DNA from: Dietzia psychralcaliphila
Lineage (GTDB): Bacteria > Actinomycetota > Actinomycetes > Mycobacteriales > Mycobacteriaceae
Direction: 5' to 3'
Length of the DNA stretch: 64,000 bases
NCBI RefSeq assembly: GCF_003096095.1
Contig: NZ_CP015453.1
Coordinates: forward strand, 434,001-498,000
Part shown: piece by piece, positions 1-11,019 of the stretch
Numbering within the stretch: position 1 is the first letter of the stretch
Layout of the letters: every line of letters starts with the position of its first letter
Translations under genes and position numbers: made by a program
The notes under the pieces: model-generated
What the model was told of the DNA's origin: nothing
The model's input: only the letters and a program-made list of their open reading frames with translations
Database searches by the model: none

Positions 1-687
1 CAGTCCGAGTGCGGTGACCAGGCCGGTGCTGACCCCGGGCGCGGCACCGTCGTCGGCGCCGCTGAGGGCGGCGAAGACCCCGTCGAAGGACAGGGTGCCC
101 AGCTGCGTGACCATCACCATCAGGGCCACGGCGAGCCCGATGTCCCCGACGCGGTTGACCAGGAACGCCTTCTTTGCCGCGGTGGCCGCGGACGGCTTGT
201 GCTGCCAGAACCCGATGAGCAGGTAGGAGACCAGGCCCACGCCCTCCCACCCCAGGTAGAGGACCAGGAAGTCGTCCGCCATCACCAGCAGCAGCATCGC
301 GGCCAGGAACAGGTTGAGGTAGGCGAAGAACTTCCGTCGCGCGGGGTCGGCGGCCATGTACCCGGTCGAGTACACGTGGATGAGCAGGCCGACGCCGGTC
401 ACCAGCAGCACGAACACCATGGAGAGCTGGTCCAGTCGCAGGCCCAGGTCCACGTGGAGTTCGCCCACCGAGATCCAGGTGAACAGCGTCTGTTGCAGGG
501 TCCGGTCGGAGGCCTCGCGGCCGGCCATGGCGGCGAACTGCCAGGCGGCCACGCAGAACGCGGCGACGGCGGTGGCGCAGCCAAGCAGGTGTCCCCACGG
601 GTCGCTGCGGCGGCCCAGGATGAGCAGGAGGGCGGCGCCGAGCAGCGGCAGACCGGGGATCAGCCAGAGCGTCACGTCAGGAGTCAT
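1..687 (-). CDS. nuoL: NADH-quinone oxidoreductase subunit L (partial)
   Basis: This is the N-terminal part of the large proton-pumping membrane subunit of complex I. It is antiporter-like and drives proton translocation coupled to quinone reduction. The gene starts at an ATG at 687 (protein begins MTPDVTLWLIPG) and stays open to the left edge of the window, so about 229 of an expected 600 or more residues are present. Several hydrophobic helices are visible, as is the family-typical stretch LGWEGVGLVSYLLIGFW. The nuoK stop lies 10 nt upstream, so it belongs to the same operon. Identity is secure. The window ends before the gene does, so completeness cannot be judged. Confidence 0.95.
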   Translation of the reverse strand, partial: MTPDVTLWLIPGLPLLGAALLLILGRRSDPWGHLLGCATAVAAFCVAAWQFAAMAGREASDRTLQQTLFTWISVGELHVDLGLRLDQLSMVFVLLVTGVGLLIHVYSTGYMAADPARRKFFAYLNLFLAAMLLLVMADDFLVLYLGWEGVGLVSYLLIGFWQHKPSAATAAKKAFLVNRVGDIGLAVALMVMVTQLGTLSFDGVFAALSGADDGAAPGVSTGLVTALGL

Positions 688-697
688 CCGCGCGTCC

Positions 698-997
698 TCA
701 ATACCTGAGCAGACTGGCGTCGTCGATCGAGGCCGACCTGCGGGAACGGTAGATGGTCATGATGATCGCGAGACCGATCACGACCTCGGCCGCGGCCACG
801 ACCATGACGAAGAACGCGAACACGTGCCCGCCCACGTCGCCGTGCATCCGCGCGAAGGTCACCAGGGCGAGATTGGTGGCGTTGAGCATGAGCTCGATGC
901 ACATGAACACCACGATCGCGTTGCGCCGCAGCAGGAACCCGGCCGCACCGATGGTGAACAGCACGGCCGAGAGGTAGAGGTAGTACTCGGGGTTCAC
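698..997 (-). CDS. nuoK: NADH-quinone oxidoreductase subunit K
   Basis: This small membrane subunit of complex I (99 residues, the normal family length) forms part of the proton-channel arm. Three hydrophobic segments are visible, at roughly residues 3-22, 28-48 and 58-82. Conserved buried Glu residues occur in [10 protein letters not shown] and in [10 protein letters not shown], as expected for NuoK. The start is taken as GTG at 997, which overlaps the nuoJ stop in a GTGA arrangement. Translational coupling to nuoJ is therefore likely. Confidence 0.95.
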   Translation of the reverse strand: MNPEYYLYLSAVLFTIGAAGFLLRRNAIVVFMCIELMLNATNLALVTFARMHGDVGGHVFAFFVMVVAAAEVVIGLAIIMTIYRSRRSASIDDASLLRY

Positions 998-1800
998 GAG
1001 CGTCCCCCCTCGCCGGATCCTGCCGAGCCGGCGGTCTTCTCCGCGCCTCCGGATCCCGACGCGTCGCCGGACTCCAGCTGCCCGCCGTTGCCGTGGCGGC
1101 GCAGGACCTCGCTCACCGAGTCGGTGGAGTCCGAGCCGTCGGGCAGCCGGGCGGGCATGTCCGCGGAGTTGCGCCGCGCGTAGACACCGGGGCTGGGCAG
1201 TGGCGTCACGCGGGCGTCGCCGTCGTGCTGCCAGTCCAGGAAGCGCTGCTCGGACATCTCGCGTTGGGTCCGGCGCCCGGAGAACCGTTCGCGGTGGGCC
1301 AGCACCATCGCGCCGAGGGTCGCGATGATGAGCAGCACCCCGGTGAGCTCGAACGCCCACACGTAGCGGGTGAACAGCAGGTCGGCCAGGGCGGGTACCT
1401 CGTTGTGGTCGGGGCCGAAGCCCGTGAACGGGGGCAGCTCCGCCCGGGCCAGTCCGGTCGCCAGGAGGACCCCGAAGCCGAGTCCGGCGACGATCGCCGC
1501 CACGCGGTGACCACGGATCCGTTCCACCAGGGACTCCGAGGACTCCACGCCGATGAGCATCACCACGAACAGGAACAGCATCATCACCGCGCCGGTGTAG
1601 ACGACGATCTGCCCGACGCCCAGGAACACCGCACCCTGGGCGATGTACAGCACGGCCAGGCCGACCATCGTCATGGCCAGGCACAGGGCCGAGTAGACCG
1701 CCTTCTTCGCGGAGACCACCCCGAGCGCGCCGACGACGACGATGGTGGCGACCACCCAGAACAGGATCGACTCCCCGGTGGACACAAGCTCAGTGGCCAT
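994..1800 (-). CDS. nuoJ: NADH-quinone oxidoreductase subunit J
   Basis: This is a membrane subunit of complex I, 268 residues. Five hydrophobic helices fill the first 165 residues, including the family stretch [18 protein letters not shown]. The C-terminal 90 or so residues are hydrophilic, rich in Gly/Ser/Glu, and probably disordered in the cytoplasm. That tail makes the protein longer than enteric NuoJ, as in other actinobacteria. Its start at 1800 abuts the nuoI stop, and its stop overlaps the nuoK start. Confidence 0.95.
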   Translation of the reverse strand: MATELVSTGESILFWVVATIVVVGALGVVSAKKAVYSALCLAMTMVGLAVLYIAQGAVFLGVGQIVVYTGAVMMLFLFVVMLIGVESSESLVERIRGHRVAAIVAGLGFGVLLATGLARAELPPFTGFGPDHNEVPALADLLFTRYVWAFELTGVLLIIATLGAMVLAHRERFSGRRTQREMSEQRFLDWQHDGDARVTPLPSPGVYARRNSADMPARLPDGSDSTDSVSEVLRRHGNGGQLESGDASGSGGAEKTAGSAGSGEGGRS

Positions 1801-2399
1801 CAGGACTCCTCCCCGTGGTGGGGCGTGACCCGGGTCGGCGGGGCTGCCTCGCCCGGCGCGGCCCCGTGGGATTCACTCTGCGCCGCGCGGAGGACATCGC
1901 CGCGGTAGTAGTCGGCGTGCGTCGTCCCCGGGGCCATGGCGTGCGGGGCGGGGACCATCCCGTCGAGCATCGGTCCCAGCAGGTCCTGCTTCTCGTAGAT
2001 GAGTCCGGCGCGGTCGTCGCCGACCATCTCGTACTCGTTGGTCATGGTGAGCGCGCGGGTCGGGCAGGCCTCCACGCAGAGCCCGCAGCCGATGCAGCGC
2101 AGGTAGTTGATCTGGTAGATCCGCCCGTAGCGTTCGCCGGGCGAGTAGCGCTCGTCCTCGGTGTTGTCGTCACCCTCCACGAAGATCGCGTCGGCCGGGC
2201 ACGCCCACGCGCACAACTCGCACCCGATGCACTTCTCCAGGCCGTCGGCATAGCGGTTGAGCTGGTGGCGGCCGTGGTAGCGGGGAGCGGTGGGGACCTT
2301 CTCCTCCGGGTACTGCTCGGTGTGCTTCTTGCGGAACATCGTCGCGAACGTCACCCCGAACCCGGCGATCGGTTCGAGGAATCTCGGCACCCTAGGCAT
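1800..2399 (-). CDS. nuoI: NADH-quinone oxidoreductase subunit I (2x[4Fe-4S])
   Basis: This peripheral-arm ferredoxin-like subunit of complex I carries electrons between NuoG and NuoB. Two classic [4Fe-4S] motifs are present: [12 protein letters not shown] and [12 protein letters not shown]. The start is set at ATG 2399 (protein [10 protein letters not shown]), giving 199 residues. The reading frame is open further upstream, but that stretch lies inside nuoH and is not expected to be translated here. The start overlaps the nuoH stop by 8 nt. The C-terminal 70 residues beyond the ferredoxin domain follow usual actinobacterial NuoI. Confidence 0.95.
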   Translation of the reverse strand: MPRVPRFLEPIAGFGVTFATMFRKKHTEQYPEEKVPTAPRYHGRHQLNRYADGLEKCIGCELCAWACPADAIFVEGDDNTEDERYSPGERYGRIYQINYLRCIGCGLCVEACPTRALTMTNEYEMVGDDRAGLIYEKQDLLGPMLDGMVPAPHAMAPGTTHADYYRGDVLRAAQSESHGAAPGEAAPPTRVTPHHGEES

Positions 2400-3828
2400 T
2401 GCGGGCCTCCTCCGATGCGGAGCGCTGGTGTGATTCCGTGCGCTGGTGGGGCAGCGGTGGGACGGGGAACCCGCCCGCCACCGGGTTGAAGGGCGCGGCG
2501 TCGAGGGCTGCAACGGGTGAACCGGGAGCGGCGGCGCTGCCGTGGTGCCGCCGAGCACTGCCGTGGCGAGCGCTGCCGTGGCGAGCGCTGCCGTGGCGAG
2601 CGCTGCCGTGGCGAGCGCTGCCGTGGCGGGAGCGGGCACCGATCCGGGTGCGGAGTGCCACCACGATCACGGCCGCGGTGATCACGCCCACGGTCACGAG
2701 CGCGATGGTCAGTCCGTCGTACCCGGCGTTCGAGAACGCACGGATGGTCGCGACGGCCATCACCCACGCCAGGGAGACGGGGATGAGCACCTTCCAACCG
2801 AAGCCCATGAACTGGTCGTAGCGCAGCCTCGGCAGGGTGGCGCGCAGCCAGATGAACAGGAACATGAAGCCCCACACCTTGATCACGAACCACAGCAGCG
2901 CCCACCATCCGGAGTCCGCGCCGTCGAACAGCGAGAACGGGAGCGGGGCCTGCCAGCCGCCGAGGAACAGGGTGGCCGCCAGCGCCGACACGGTGGTCAT
3001 GTTGACGTACTCGGCCAGCATGAACATGGCGAAGCGCAGCGAGGAGTACTCGGTGTGGAACCCGCCCACCAGCTCGCCCTCGGCCTCGGGCAGGTCGAAG
3101 GGGGCGCGGTTGGTCTCGCCGACCATGGAGATCACGTAGATGAGGAACGAGGGCGCCAGCAGGAACACGAACCAGACTTCGGACTGCGCGGCGACGATCC
3201 CCGAGGTCGACATGGTGCCGGCGAACAGGAACACGCCCACGAAGGACAGCGCCATCGCGATCTCATAGCTGATCACCTGCGCCGTGGACCGGAGTCCGCC
3301 GAGCAGGGGGTAGGTGGAGCCGGACGACCAGCCGGCCAGCACGATCCCGTACACGCCGATCGAGGTGACGGCCAGGATGTAGAGCACTCCCACGTGGAGG
3401 TCGGTGAGTTGCAACGGCGTCCAGTGCCCGAAGATCGAGACCTCGGGGCCGAACGGGATCACGGCGAACGCCATGAACGCCGGGATCACCGCGATGACCG
3501 GTGCGAGCAGGAAGATGGGCTTGTCCACCCCGGCGGGGATCAGTCCCTCCTTGAGGGCGATCTTGACGCCGTCGGCCAGGCTCTGCAGCATCCCCAGCGG
3601 CCCCACCCGGTTGGGTCCCACGCGCATCTGCATCCAGGCGATGACCTTGCGCTCGAGGTAGATCGCGGCAAGCACCGTCACCACCAGGAACACGAAGACC
3701 GCGAGCACCTTGATCAGCACCAGCCACCACGGGTCGGTGCCGAAGGCGGACAGATCCGTGTACCCGGCCGCGATCGGGGTCGTGGCAATGGGGGTCGTGG
3801 CGACCGGTGCCGCTGCGATCGGCGTCAT
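2392..3828 (-). CDS. nuoH: NADH-quinone oxidoreductase subunit H
   Basis: This is the membrane subunit of complex I that forms part of the quinone-access cavity, next to NuoB and NuoD. It is 478 residues with eight or more hydrophobic helices. NuoH hallmarks include [20 protein letters not shown], the loop [20 protein letters not shown] and [16 protein letters not shown] 3828 is chosen because it overlaps the nuoG stop (ATGA) and gives the expected N-terminus. The last 80 or so residues are an added hydrophilic tail containing five SARHG-type 5-residue repeats, encoded by the 15-bp tandem repeat at 2553-2627. Core NuoH proteins lack such a repeat. Confidence 0.95.
   Translation of the reverse strand: MTPIAAAPVATTPIATTPIAAGYTDLSAFGTDPWWLVLIKVLAVFVFLVVTVLAAIYLERKVIAWMQMRVGPNRVGPLGMLQSLADGVKIALKEGLIPAGVDKPIFLLAPVIAVIPAFMAFAVIPFGPEVSIFGHWTPLQLTDLHVGVLYILAVTSIGVYGIVLAGWSSGSTYPLLGGLRSTAQVISYEIAMALSFVGVFLFAGTMSTSGIVAAQSEVWFVFLLAPSFLIYVISMVGETNRAPFDLPEAEGELVGGFHTEYSSLRFAMFMLAEYVNMTTVSALAATLFLGGWQAPLPFSLFDGADSGWWALLWFVIKVWGFMFLFIWLRATLPRLRYDQFMGFGWKVLIPVSLAWVMAVATIRAFSNAGYDGLTIALVTVGVITAAVIVVALRTRIGARSRHGSARHGSARHGSARHGSARHGSARRHHGSAAAPGSPVAALDAAPFNPVAGGFPVPPLPHQRTESHQRSASEEARNA
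2553..2627. repeat. 15-bp tandem repeat, 5 copies, in nuoH 3' end
   Basis: Five head-to-tail copies of the unit gagcgctgccgtggc occur here; the first copy differs at one base. On the coding strand they encode repeated Arg-His-Gly-Ser-Ala in the C-terminal tail of NuoH. Copy number could vary between strains without frameshift, because the unit is a multiple of three. Confidence 0.95.
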
Positions 3829-6647
3829 GACGTGACCTCCCCGGCGCCGATCCCGCCGGTGTCGCCTGCGCCGATCCCGACGATGTCCCCGGCGGCCGCG
3901 GCGAGCGTGGCGTTGACGGGCGAGCCGGGTGAGTTCTGCGGAAGCCACACCACACGATCGGGCATCTCGGTGACCGCGCAGGGCAGGGTGATCGACCCGC
4001 GCCCCGTGGAGACGGTCAGGGGTTCTCCGTCCTCGGCACCGACCTCCTGCGCGGTGGCCCGGGAGAGCCTGGCGACGGGGGTGCGGGCAGTCCCGGCCAG
4101 GTGCGGTTCGCCGTCCTGCATCCGCCCCGAGTCCAGCAACATCCGCCACGTGGCCAGAACGGCCTGCCCGGCGTCGAGCTCGGAGATCCGATTCCGGCCC
4201 GTGGGAGCTGACCGCGTCGTCGTCGTGGTCTTGTCCTGTTCCTCGCGCGCCCCCACTTCCTCGCGCGCCCCCACTTCGTCGCGCGCCCCCACTTCGTCGC
4301 GCGTCCCCTCGTCCGACCCGAGTGCCTCGGCCACGAGTGCGAGCTCGCGGCGCACGGATTCGACGTCGGTGAGGCCGAACCAAACCCCCATCTCCTCGGC
4401 GAGGGCGTTGAGGACACGGTGGTCGGGGAGCGCGTCGCTGCGGGTCAGCGCGGCGGCGAAGGGTCGCTCGCGGCCCTCCCAGGTGAGGAAGGTGCCGGCC
4501 TTCTCGGCTGCTGGGGCTATCGGCAGGACCACGTCGGCGCGGTCGGTGATCTCGCTGCGGCGCAGCTCGATGCTCACCACGAACCCGGCGGCATCGATCG
4601 CCTCCAGGGCGGCCCGGGGGTCGGGCAGGTCGGCGGCCTCGACACCACCCACCAGCAGCGCGGTCAGTTCTCCCGAGGCGACCGCGCGGAGTTGATCGTC
4701 GGTGGACCGGCCGGGAGAATCTGGCAGCGGCTCCGAGCGCCACAGTTCGGCGAGTGCGCGGCGCGCGCCCTCGTCGGTGACGGGTCGACCCCCGGGCAGC
4801 AGGCCGGGCAGGCAACCCGCCTCGAGGGCCCCGCGCTCACCGGCGCGACGCGGGATCCACGCCAGGCGCGCCCCGGTGGCATCGGCGAGTGCGGCCGCCG
4901 CCGACAGCCCCCCGGGGACCGCGCCCAGTCGCTCGCCGACCAGGATCACGGCCCCGGGAGCGCGCAGGAGTGCGGATAGGTCGGACAGGTCGGGCAGGGG
5001 GGACAGGGTCTCGGCCGCCGCGTGGGTTCCGCTCTCCGCTCCACCCTCCACACCGCCCTCGGCACTCCCGCCGGCCTCCCGGGCCAGCGCGGCGAGGACC
5101 TCCGGCTCGGCACCCGGCACCGTGGGCACGAGCGTGGCGGCGGTCTTTCGGACGGCGGGCGAGGCGAACGGGGCCACCGAGAAGACCCGCACCCCGCGGT
5201 CGCGCGCCGCCCTGCGCAGGCGGAGGAAGACGATCGGCGACTCCTCCTCGGGGTCGAAGCCCACGAGCAGTACGACCGGCGCGGTCTCGAGATCCGCGTA
5301 GGTGACCGCCTCGGCGTCACCGGGGCGGCGGTCGACCACGCGCCGCGCGAGGAACCCCGCCTCCTCGGGGGACTGGTGGCGCGCGCGGAAGTCCACGTCG
5401 TCGGTCCCCAGGACCGCGCGGGCGAACTTGGCGTAGGCGTATGCGTCCTCGCGGGTCAGGCGCCCGCCGGCCAGGACGCCGGTGCGACCGCGTGCGGCGG
5501 ACAACCCGGCGGCCGCGGTGGCGAGAGCAGTGCTCCACGGGACCGGTACCAGGCCACCGTCCAGGCCGCGGATCATCGGGGTGGTCAGGCGATCGGGCTG
5601 CGTGGCGTAGGCGAACGCCCACCGGCCCTTGTCGCAGTTCCACTCCTCGTTGACGGCCGGGTCGTCCCCGGCCAGCCGACGCAGCACCTTCCCGCGGCGG
5701 TGGTCGGTGCGCTGCCCACAGCCACTGGCGCAGTGTTCGCAGACACCGGGGCTCGAGACCAGGTCGAACGGGCGCGCCCGGAAGCGGTACGCCGCACCGG
5801 TGAGCGCCCCGACCGGACAGATCTGGACGGTGTTGCCGGAGAAGTACGACTCGAACGGCTCGTTCCCGTAGACGCCCACCTGCTGCTGGGAGCCGCGTTC
5901 CATCAGGTCGATGAACGGGTCGCCCGCGACCTGGTCCGAGAACCGGGTGCACCGGGCGCACATCACGCACCGCTCGCGGTCGAGCAGGACCTGCGACGAG
6001 ATCGCGATCGGCTTGGGGAACGTGCGCTTGACCTCGGTGAACCGGGAGCGGCCGTGGCTGCTGGAGAGCGCCTGGTTCTGGAGAGGGCACTCGCCGCCCT
6101 TGTCGCAGACCGGGCAGTCCAGCGGGTGGTTGATCAGCAGGAGCTCCATGACCCCGCGCTGGGCCTTGTCCGCGATCTCGGAGGTGAACTGGGTGCGCAC
6201 CACCATGTCCTCGGTGACCGGGGTGGTGCAGGAGGTCACCGGCTTGGGCGCGCCCTCGACCTCCACGATGCACTGGCGGCACGCGCCGGCCGGCTCGAGC
6301 AGCGGGTGATCGCAGAACCGCGGGATCTGCACCCCGATGCGCTCGGCGGCGCGGATCACCAGCGTGCCCGCGGGAACGGAGACCCGGTGGCCGTCGACGG
6401 TCAGGGTGACCAGCTCCTCGGCCTGGCCGGGCGTCAGATCAGCGGCGGTGTCGTCGGCGCGCGGGGTGATCTTGTTGTCCACGGGGTCACCTGTGTCATG
6501 GCCCGCTGTGTCGGCGCCCGCTGCGTCGGCTCCCGGTGTGCCGGCGCCCGCTGCGTCGGCTCCCGGTGTGCCGGCGTCGGCTGTGTCGGCTCCCGCGGGG
6601 TCGTTCGCGCGGTCGGGTGTGTCGGGTGTGGCGCGTCCGGTGGTCAT
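3825..6647 (-). CDS. nuoG: NADH-quinone oxidoreductase subunit G
   Basis: This is the large iron-sulfur subunit of complex I (940 residues), which carries electrons through several clusters. The N-terminal [2Fe-2S] domain contains [18 protein letters not shown] and the later SCTTPV cysteine. It is followed by [13 protein letters not shown], the ferredoxin-like [13 protein letters not shown] and the extra [4Fe-4S] motif [12 protein letters not shown] degenerate molybdopterin-oxidoreductase domain fills the rest. An Ala/Gly/Asp/Thr-rich stretch of roughly 60 residues precedes the ferredoxin domain and is encoded partly by a 30-bp repeat. A second short repeat, DEVGAR-type, lies near residue 785. 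The start at 6647 overlaps the nuoF stop by 4 nt. Confidence 0.95.
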   Translation of the reverse strand: MTTGRATPDTPDRANDPAGADTADAGTPGADAAGAGTPGADAAGADTAGHDTGDPVDNKITPRADDTAADLTPGQAEELVTLTVDGHRVSVPAGTLVIRAAERIGVQIPRFCDHPLLEPAGACRQCIVEVEGAPKPVTSCTTPVTEDMVVRTQFTSEIADKAQRGVMELLLINHPLDCPVCDKGGECPLQNQALSSSHGRSRFTEVKRTFPKPIAISSQVLLDRERCVMCARCTRFSDQVAGDPFIDLMERGSQQQVGVYGNEPFESYFSGNTVQICPVGALTGAAYRFRARPFDLVSSPGVCEHCASGCGQRTDHRRGKVLRRLAGDDPAVNEEWNCDKGRWAFAYATQPDRLTTPMIRGLDGGLVPVPWSTALATAAAGLSAARGRTGVLAGGRLTREDAYAYAKFARAVLGTDDVDFRARHQSPEEAGFLARRVVDRRPGDAEAVTYADLETAPVVLLVGFDPEEESPIVFLRLRRAARDRGVRVFSVAPFASPAVRKTAATLVPTVPGAEPEVLAALAREAGGSAEGGVEGGAESGTHAAAETLSPLPDLSDLSALLRAPGAVILVGERLGAVPGGLSAAAALADATGARLAWIPRRAGERGALEAGCLPGLLPGGRPVTDEGARRALAELWRSEPLPDSPGRSTDDQLRAVASGELTALLVGGVEAADLPDPRAALEAIDAAGFVVSIELRRSEITDRADVVLPIAPAAEKAGTFLTWEGRERPFAAALTRSDALPDHRVLNALAEEMGVWFGLTDVESVRRELALVAEALGSDEGTRDEVGARDEVGAREEVGAREEQDKTTTTTRSAPTGRNRISELDAGQAVLATWRMLLDSGRMQDGEPHLAGTARTPVARLSRATAQEVGAEDGEPLTVSTGRGSITLPCAVTEMPDRVVWLPQNSPGSPVNATLAAAAGDIVGIGAGDTGGIGAGEVTS
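4243..4314. repeat. 18-bp tandem repeat within nuoG
   Basis: Three near-identical copies of tcgcgcgcccccacttcg, plus a degraded fourth, encode a repeated (D/E)EVGAR-type hexapeptide in a linker inside the C-terminal domain of NuoG. The unit is a multiple of three, so changes in copy number stay in frame. Confidence 0.9.
6512..6600. repeat. 30-bp tandem repeat at nuoG 5' end
   Basis: Two identical 30-bp units (6512-6541 and 6542-6571) are followed by a diverged third copy. They encode Ala/Gly/Asp/Thr/Pro-rich decapeptides in the N-terminal extension of NuoG, ahead of the [2Fe-2S] domain. Confidence 0.9.
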
Positions 6648-7990
6648 CGGGCCACCTCCTCGGTCCGGGCGAAGACAGTGGAGCGGCTGTGGTCGAAGGG
6701 ACAGCCGTCGGGGATGTGGGCCAGGTACTCGTCGCGGAAGAGTGCGATGGAGGAGATGATCGGGGTGCCGGCGGCGTCACCGAGCGCGCAGAACGACTTG
6801 CCGACGATGTTGTCCGAGATGTCGAGCAACCGCTCCAGGTCGTCCTCCGTGGCGGTGCCGTCCTCGAGCCGGCGCATGATCTGCACCAGCCAGAAGGTGC
6901 CCTCGCGGCACGGGGTGCACTTGCCGCAGGACTCGTGGGCGTAGAACTCCGACCAGCGCAGCACTGCCCGCACCACGCACGTTGTGTCGTCGAAGATCTG
7001 CAGCGCCTTGGTCCCGAGCATGCTGCCCGCGGCCGCGGTCCCCTCGTAGTCCAGCGGCATGTCCAGCTGGGCGTCGGTGAGGATCGGGGTGGACGAGCCG
7101 CCGGGGGTCCAGAACTTGAGGGTGTGACCCTCCCGGATTCCGCCGGCCTGCTCCAGCAGCTCGCGCAGGGTGATCCCGAGCGGCGCCTCGTACTGTCCGG
7201 GCCGGGTGACGTGGCCGGACAGTGAGTACAGCGTGAAGCCGGGGGACTTCTCCGACCCCATCGAGCGGAACCACTCGGGGCCGTGTTGGAGGATCGACGG
7301 CACGCTCGCGATGGACTCCACGTTGTTGACCACGGTGGGACAGGCGTAGAGGCCCGCGACGGCGGGGAACGGCGGTCGCAACCGGGGTTGCCCGCGCCGG
7401 CCCTCGAGCGAATCGAGGAGCGCGGTCTCCTCGCCGCAGATGTAGGCTCCGGCCCCCGCGTGGACCACGATGTCCAGATCGAACCCGCTGCCCAGGATGT
7501 CCCGACCCAGGTATCCGGCCTCGTACGCCTCGGCGACCGCGGTCTGCAGTCGGCGCAGTACCGGGACCACCTCGCCGCGGAGGTAGATGAACGCGTGGGA
7601 GGCGCGGATGGCGTACGCCGCGATCACCATGCCCTCGATCAACACGTGGGGCGTGGCCAGCATGAGGGGCATGTCCTTGCAGGTGCCGGGTTCTGACTCG
7701 TCGGCGTTGACCACCAGGTAGTGGGGCTTGGCGGCGGGGTCGGAGGCCTCCGGATCCTCCTGGGCGTCGGGGCCGGGGGCCTGTGGGATGAAGCCCCACT
7801 TGCGGCCGGTGGGGAAGCCCGCCCCGCCGCGGCCCCGCAGACCCGCGTCGAGCACGGTGGAGATCACCTCGTCCGGGCCGGTGGCCAGGGCGTTCCGCAG
7901 GCCCACGTAGCCGTCGTTGGCCAGGTAGGTCTCGAGCGTCCAACTCTCCGGGGCGTCCCAGTAGCGGCTGAGGTACGGCGCGAGCGGCAT
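6644..7990 (-). CDS. nuoF: NADH-quinone oxidoreductase subunit F (FMN/NADH-binding)
   Basis: This is the NADH dehydrogenase subunit that binds NADH, FMN and the N3 [4Fe-4S] cluster, where electrons enter complex I. It has 448 residues from ATG 7990 ([12 protein letters not shown]). The glycine-rich FMN/NADH site [15 protein letters not shown] and the cluster motif [12 protein letters not shown] are visible. The frame is open further upstream within nuoE sequence, but 7990 gives the family N-terminus. The nuoE stop lies 1 nt away, and the nuoF stop overlaps the nuoG start. Confidence 0.96.
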   Translation of the reverse strand: MPLAPYLSRYWDAPESWTLETYLANDGYVGLRNALATGPDEVISTVLDAGLRGRGGAGFPTGRKWGFIPQAPGPDAQEDPEASDPAAKPHYLVVNADESEPGTCKDMPLMLATPHVLIEGMVIAAYAIRASHAFIYLRGEVVPVLRRLQTAVAEAYEAGYLGRDILGSGFDLDIVVHAGAGAYICGEETALLDSLEGRRGQPRLRPPFPAVAGLYACPTVVNNVESIASVPSILQHGPEWFRSMGSEKSPGFTLYSLSGHVTRPGQYEAPLGITLRELLEQAGGIREGHTLKFWTPGGSSTPILTDAQLDMPLDYEGTAAAGSMLGTKALQIFDDTTCVVRAVLRWSEFYAHESCGKCTPCREGTFWLVQIMRRLEDGTATEDDLERLLDISDNIVGKSFCALGDAAGTPIISSIALFRDEYLAHIPDGCPFDHSRSTVFARTEEVAR

Positions 7991-7991
7991 G

Positions 7992-8870
7992 TCAGGCCTC
8001 CTCGTCAGAGCGTGCGGAGGGCTGGGTCTCGGGCGCGGCGGTCGCGGGCGCTGTGGTTTCGGGCACGGCGGTTTCTGGCGCTGTGGTTTCTGGCGCTGTG
8101 GATTCGGGCGCGGTGACCTCGGAGTCGAAGGTCGGGGCCGGGGCGGGCGCCTGCATCCCGCCCTCCCGCGCGGCGCGGAGGCCGGCCAGGGTGGGCCCGC
8201 CCGGCGGGCCGTCGTTGGCGCCGGGACGCGTGTCGGGAAAGCCGGCGAGAATGCGGGCGGTCTCACGGAAGGTGCACATCGGGGCGCCGCGGCTGGGGGT
8301 GACGGGCCGCCCGGACCGCAGGTCGTCGACCACCCGCCGGGCTGAGGCCGGGGTCTGGTCGTCGAAGAACTCCCAGTTCACCATCACCACCGGGGCGTAG
8401 TCGCAGGCGGCGTTGCACTCGATGTGCTCGAGGGTCACCCGGCCGTCGTCCGTCGTGCCGGAGCCGTCGAGGTCAAGGTGCTCGGCGAGGGACGCGAAGA
8501 TCTCGTCGCCGCCCATCACCGCGCAAAGCGTGTTGGTACACACTCCCACCAGGTAGTCGCCCGTCGGCGTGCGCCGGTACATGGAGTAGAACGTGGCCAC
8601 TCCCATTACCTCGGCGGCGGTCAGGTCGAGGACCTGCGCACAGAACTCGATGCCCGCCGGGGTGATGTGACCGTCCTCTGCCTGCACGAGGTGCAGTAGC
8701 GGCAGCAGCGCCGACCTGTCCTGCGGGTAGCGGGCCACCATCTCGCCGGCATCGGTGGCCAACCGCTCCCGGACCTCATCCGGGTAGGCCTGCCGCGCGC
8801 CCGGGCGGACGATCGCCCCCGGTTCGTCGGGCTTCTGACCGAACTCCAGGAAGACCGGTTCGCTGCTCAT
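7992..8870 (-). CDS. nuoE: NADH-quinone oxidoreductase subunit E ([2Fe-2S]) with long C-terminal tail
   Basis: This is the 24-kDa-type thioredoxin-like [2Fe-2S] subunit that partners NuoF. The four cluster cysteines are seen in CTNTLC and ECNAAC. ATG 8870 gives 292 residues, while the conserved domain ends near residue 180. The remaining tail of about 110 residues is low-complexity, rich in Ala/Pro/Thr/Glu, and contains APETT-type pentapeptide repeats. The start overlaps the nuoD stop by 4 nt. Enteric NuoE is about 166 residues, so the tail is an addition of unknown role. Confidence 0.94.
   Translation of the reverse strand: MSSEPVFLEFGQKPDEPGAIVRPGARQAYPDEVRERLATDAGEMVARYPQDRSALLPLLHLVQAEDGHITPAGIEFCAQVLDLTAAEVMGVATFYSMYRRTPTGDYLVGVCTNTLCAVMGGDEIFASLAEHLDLDGSGTTDDGRVTLEHIECNAACDYAPVVMVNWEFFDDQTPASARRVVDDLRSGRPVTPSRGAPMCTFRETARILAGFPDTRPGANDGPPGGPTLAGLRAAREGGMQAPAPAPTFDSEVTAPESTAPETTAPETAVPETTAPATAAPETQPSARSDEEA
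8056..8115. repeat. 15-bp tandem repeat in nuoE 3' end
   Basis: About four copies of a gtttctggcgctgtg-like unit (two exact, two diverged) encode the repeated TAPET-type pentapeptide of the NuoE tail. Further degraded copies extend to about 8026. Confidence 0.9.
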
Positions 8871-10201
8871 CGGTCCACACCCCCCATCACCGGGTCGATG
8901 CTGGCGACCGCGGCGATCACGTCGGCGAGCATCCCGCCCTCGCACATCGCGGCCACCGCCTGCAGGTTGGTGAACGACGGGTCGCGGTAGTGGACCCGGT
9001 ACGGGCGGGTGCCGCCGTCCGAGACCATGTGCACCCCCAACTCGCCGCGGGGCGACTCGACCGGCACGTACACCTGTCCCGGGGGCACGGGGAATCCTTC
9101 GGTGACCAGCTTGAAGTGATGGATCAGAGCTTCCATCGAGCTGTCCATGATGTGGCGGACGTGCTCGGCGGAGTTGCCCAGACCGTCGGGCCCCACTTTG
9201 AGCTGGGCGGGCCACGCGATCTTGGGGTCGTCGACCATCACCGGGCCGGGTTCGAGCCGGTCCAGGCACTGCTCGACGATCTTCAGTGACTCCTTCATCT
9301 CGTCCACCCGGACGACGAACCGGTCGTAGCAGTCACTACCCGACCCGGTGACCACGTCGAACTCGTAGGTCTCGTATCCGCAGTACGGATCGGTGCGGCG
9401 CACGTCGTGGGGCAGCCCGCTGGCCCTCAGTACCGGGCCGGTCACCCCGAGGGCCATGCAGCCGGTGAGGTCGAGGTATCCGATGCCCTCGAGCCGCATC
9501 TTCCAGATGGGATTCTGGCGCAGCAGAAGTTCCATCTCACGGATGCGTCCGGGCATCACCTCGAGCAGCTCGCGAACCTTGGGCACGGCCTCGTCGGGCA
9601 GGTCCTGGACCACCCCGCCGGGCCGGACGTAGGCGTGGTTCATCCGCAGGCCGGTGATCATCTCGAAGACGTCCAGGACCAGTTCCCGATCCCGGAATCC
9701 GAACAGCATCGGGGTGCTGGCGCCGAGTTCCAGGGCGCCGGTGGCCAGCGCGACCATGTGCGAGGAGATCCGGTTGAGCTCCATGAGCATCACCCGGATC
9801 ACCGACGCCCGCTCCGGGATCTGATCGGTGATCCCCAGCAGCCGCTCCACCCCGAGGCAGTAGGCGACCTCGTTGAAGAACGGCGAGAGATAGTCCATCC
9901 GGGTGACGAACGTGACGCCCTGGGTCCAGTAGCGGAACTCGAGGTTCTTCTCGATGCCGGTGTGCAGGTAGCCGATCCCGCAGCTCGCCCGGGTGACGGT
10001 CTCGCCCTCGATCTCGAGGATGAGCCGCAGCACCCCGTGAGTGGACGGGTGCTGGGGGCCCATATTGACGACGATGCGGTCGTCGTCGGCGTTCCGTGCC
10101 GCGTCGCTGATCGCGTCCCAGTCCTGACCGGAGGCGGTGAGGACGGTGTCCGAGTCTGTTCGGTCGGAGCGGCCGCGGGACGAGGAGGTGTGGTCGGCCA
10201 T
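8867..10201 (-). CDS. nuoD: NADH-quinone oxidoreductase subunit D (49-kDa type)
   Basis: This peripheral-arm subunit is related to the large subunit of NiFe hydrogenases and forms the quinone-reduction site with NuoB. It has 444 residues. Family signatures include [14 protein letters not shown] near residue 47, [13 protein letters not shown] and the C-terminal [20 protein letters not shown]. The ATG at 10201 shares one base with the nuoC stop (TGATG), implying coupled translation. Confidence 0.96.
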   Translation of the reverse strand: MADHTSSSRGRSDRTDSDTVLTASGQDWDAISDAARNADDDRIVVNMGPQHPSTHGVLRLILEIEGETVTRASCGIGYLHTGIEKNLEFRYWTQGVTFVTRMDYLSPFFNEVAYCLGVERLLGITDQIPERASVIRVMLMELNRISSHMVALATGALELGASTPMLFGFRDRELVLDVFEMITGLRMNHAYVRPGGVVQDLPDEAVPKVRELLEVMPGRIREMELLLRQNPIWKMRLEGIGYLDLTGCMALGVTGPVLRASGLPHDVRRTDPYCGYETYEFDVVTGSGSDCYDRFVVRVDEMKESLKIVEQCLDRLEPGPVMVDDPKIAWPAQLKVGPDGLGNSAEHVRHIMDSSMEALIHHFKLVTEGFPVPPGQVYVPVESPRGELGVHMVSDGGTRPYRVHYRDPSFTNLQAVAAMCEGGMLADVIAAVASIDPVMGGVDR

Positions 10202-11019
10202 CAGCTGTAGGCCCTCCGCTGGTCCGGGGGCGGGATGGTGGCGCCCTTGTACTGAACGGGGATCCCGCCGAGCGGGTAGTCCTTGCGCTGCGGGTGGCCC
10301 TCCCAGTCGTCCGGCATCTGGATCCGGGTGAGCGAGGGGTGTCCGTCGAAGAGGACGCCGAAGAAGTCGTAGGTCTCGCGCTCGTGCCAGTCGGTGGTCG
10401 GGTAGACTCTGGTCAGGGAGGGGATGTGCGGGTCGGAATCGGGCGCCGACACCTCCAGCAGCAGCCGGCGGTTGTGGGTGATCGACTGGAGCGGATAGAC
10501 CACGTGGAGCTCGTGGCCCGCGGCGTCGGGGTAGTGGACCCCGCTCGCCCCGAGTGACATCTCGAAGCGCAGGGCCGGGTCGTCGCGCAGGGTCAGGGCG
10601 ACGAGCGGCAGGTGCCGGCGCCGGATGTGCAGGGTCAGCTGCCCTCCGTGGACGACGACCTTCTCCACCGCGTCGTCGAAGGTCGGCCCGCCCCGCGATG
10701 CCAGGGCCGCGGTGAGCGAGGTGACCAGCTCGTCGTCGTCACCCCCGTCGGGCGGCCGGGTACCGCCCGGCATGTCGGTGGGGCGGACCAGACCGCCGAA
10801 GCCGGAGGTGTCCCCGGAGCCCCGGACCCCGAACATGCCGTGGCGGACCCCTACGGTGTCCGTGTCCACCGTGTCCACCGTGTCCACCGTGTCCACCGTG
10901 TCCGCGGTGTCACCTGGGCGCGGTTCGACCGTGTCCGGGGCCGCGGAGTCGTGCGCACCGGGGGTCGCGGGTCGGTCGTCGGCGTCGCGGGGCTCAGGCC
11001 GATCAGGGCGGTCCGTCAT
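10201..11019 (-). CDS. nuoC: NADH-quinone oxidoreductase subunit C (30-kDa type)
   Basis: This 30-kDa-type subunit of the complex I peripheral arm has 272 residues from ATG 11019, which overlaps the nuoB stop by 4 nt. The conserved 30-kDa domain occupies roughly residues 90-260, with the signature [20 protein letters not shown] and the C-terminal RKDYPLGG. The first 90 residues are acidic, rich in Pro/Asp/Thr, and include a VDT repeat encoded by a 9-bp tandem repeat. The frame is open further upstream inside nuoB, but those starts are not needed. Confidence 0.94.
   Translation of the reverse strand: MTDRPDRPEPRDADDRPATPGAHDSAAPDTVEPRPGDTADTVDTVDTVDTVDTDTVGVRHGMFGVRGSGDTSGFGGLVRPTDMPGGTRPPDGGDDDELVTSLTAALASRGGPTFDDAVEKVVVHGGQLTLHIRRRHLPLVALTLRDDPALRFEMSLGASGVHYPDAAGHELHVVYPLQSITHNRRLLLEVSAPDSDPHIPSLTRVYPTTDWHERETYDFFGVLFDGHPSLTRIQMPDDWEGHPQRKDYPLGGIPVQYKGATIPPPDQRRAYS
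10855..10905. repeat. 9-bp tandem repeat in nuoC 5' region
   Basis: Four exact and one or two diverged copies of the 9-bp unit cgtgtccac encode a Thr-Val-Asp repeat in the N-terminal extension of NuoC. Confidence 0.92.

Noticed and set aside
5022-6944. 640-codon plus-strand open frame
   Set aside because: It is antisense to nuoG/nuoF, with His/Arg/Gly-rich composition typical of high-GC shadow frames and no domain.
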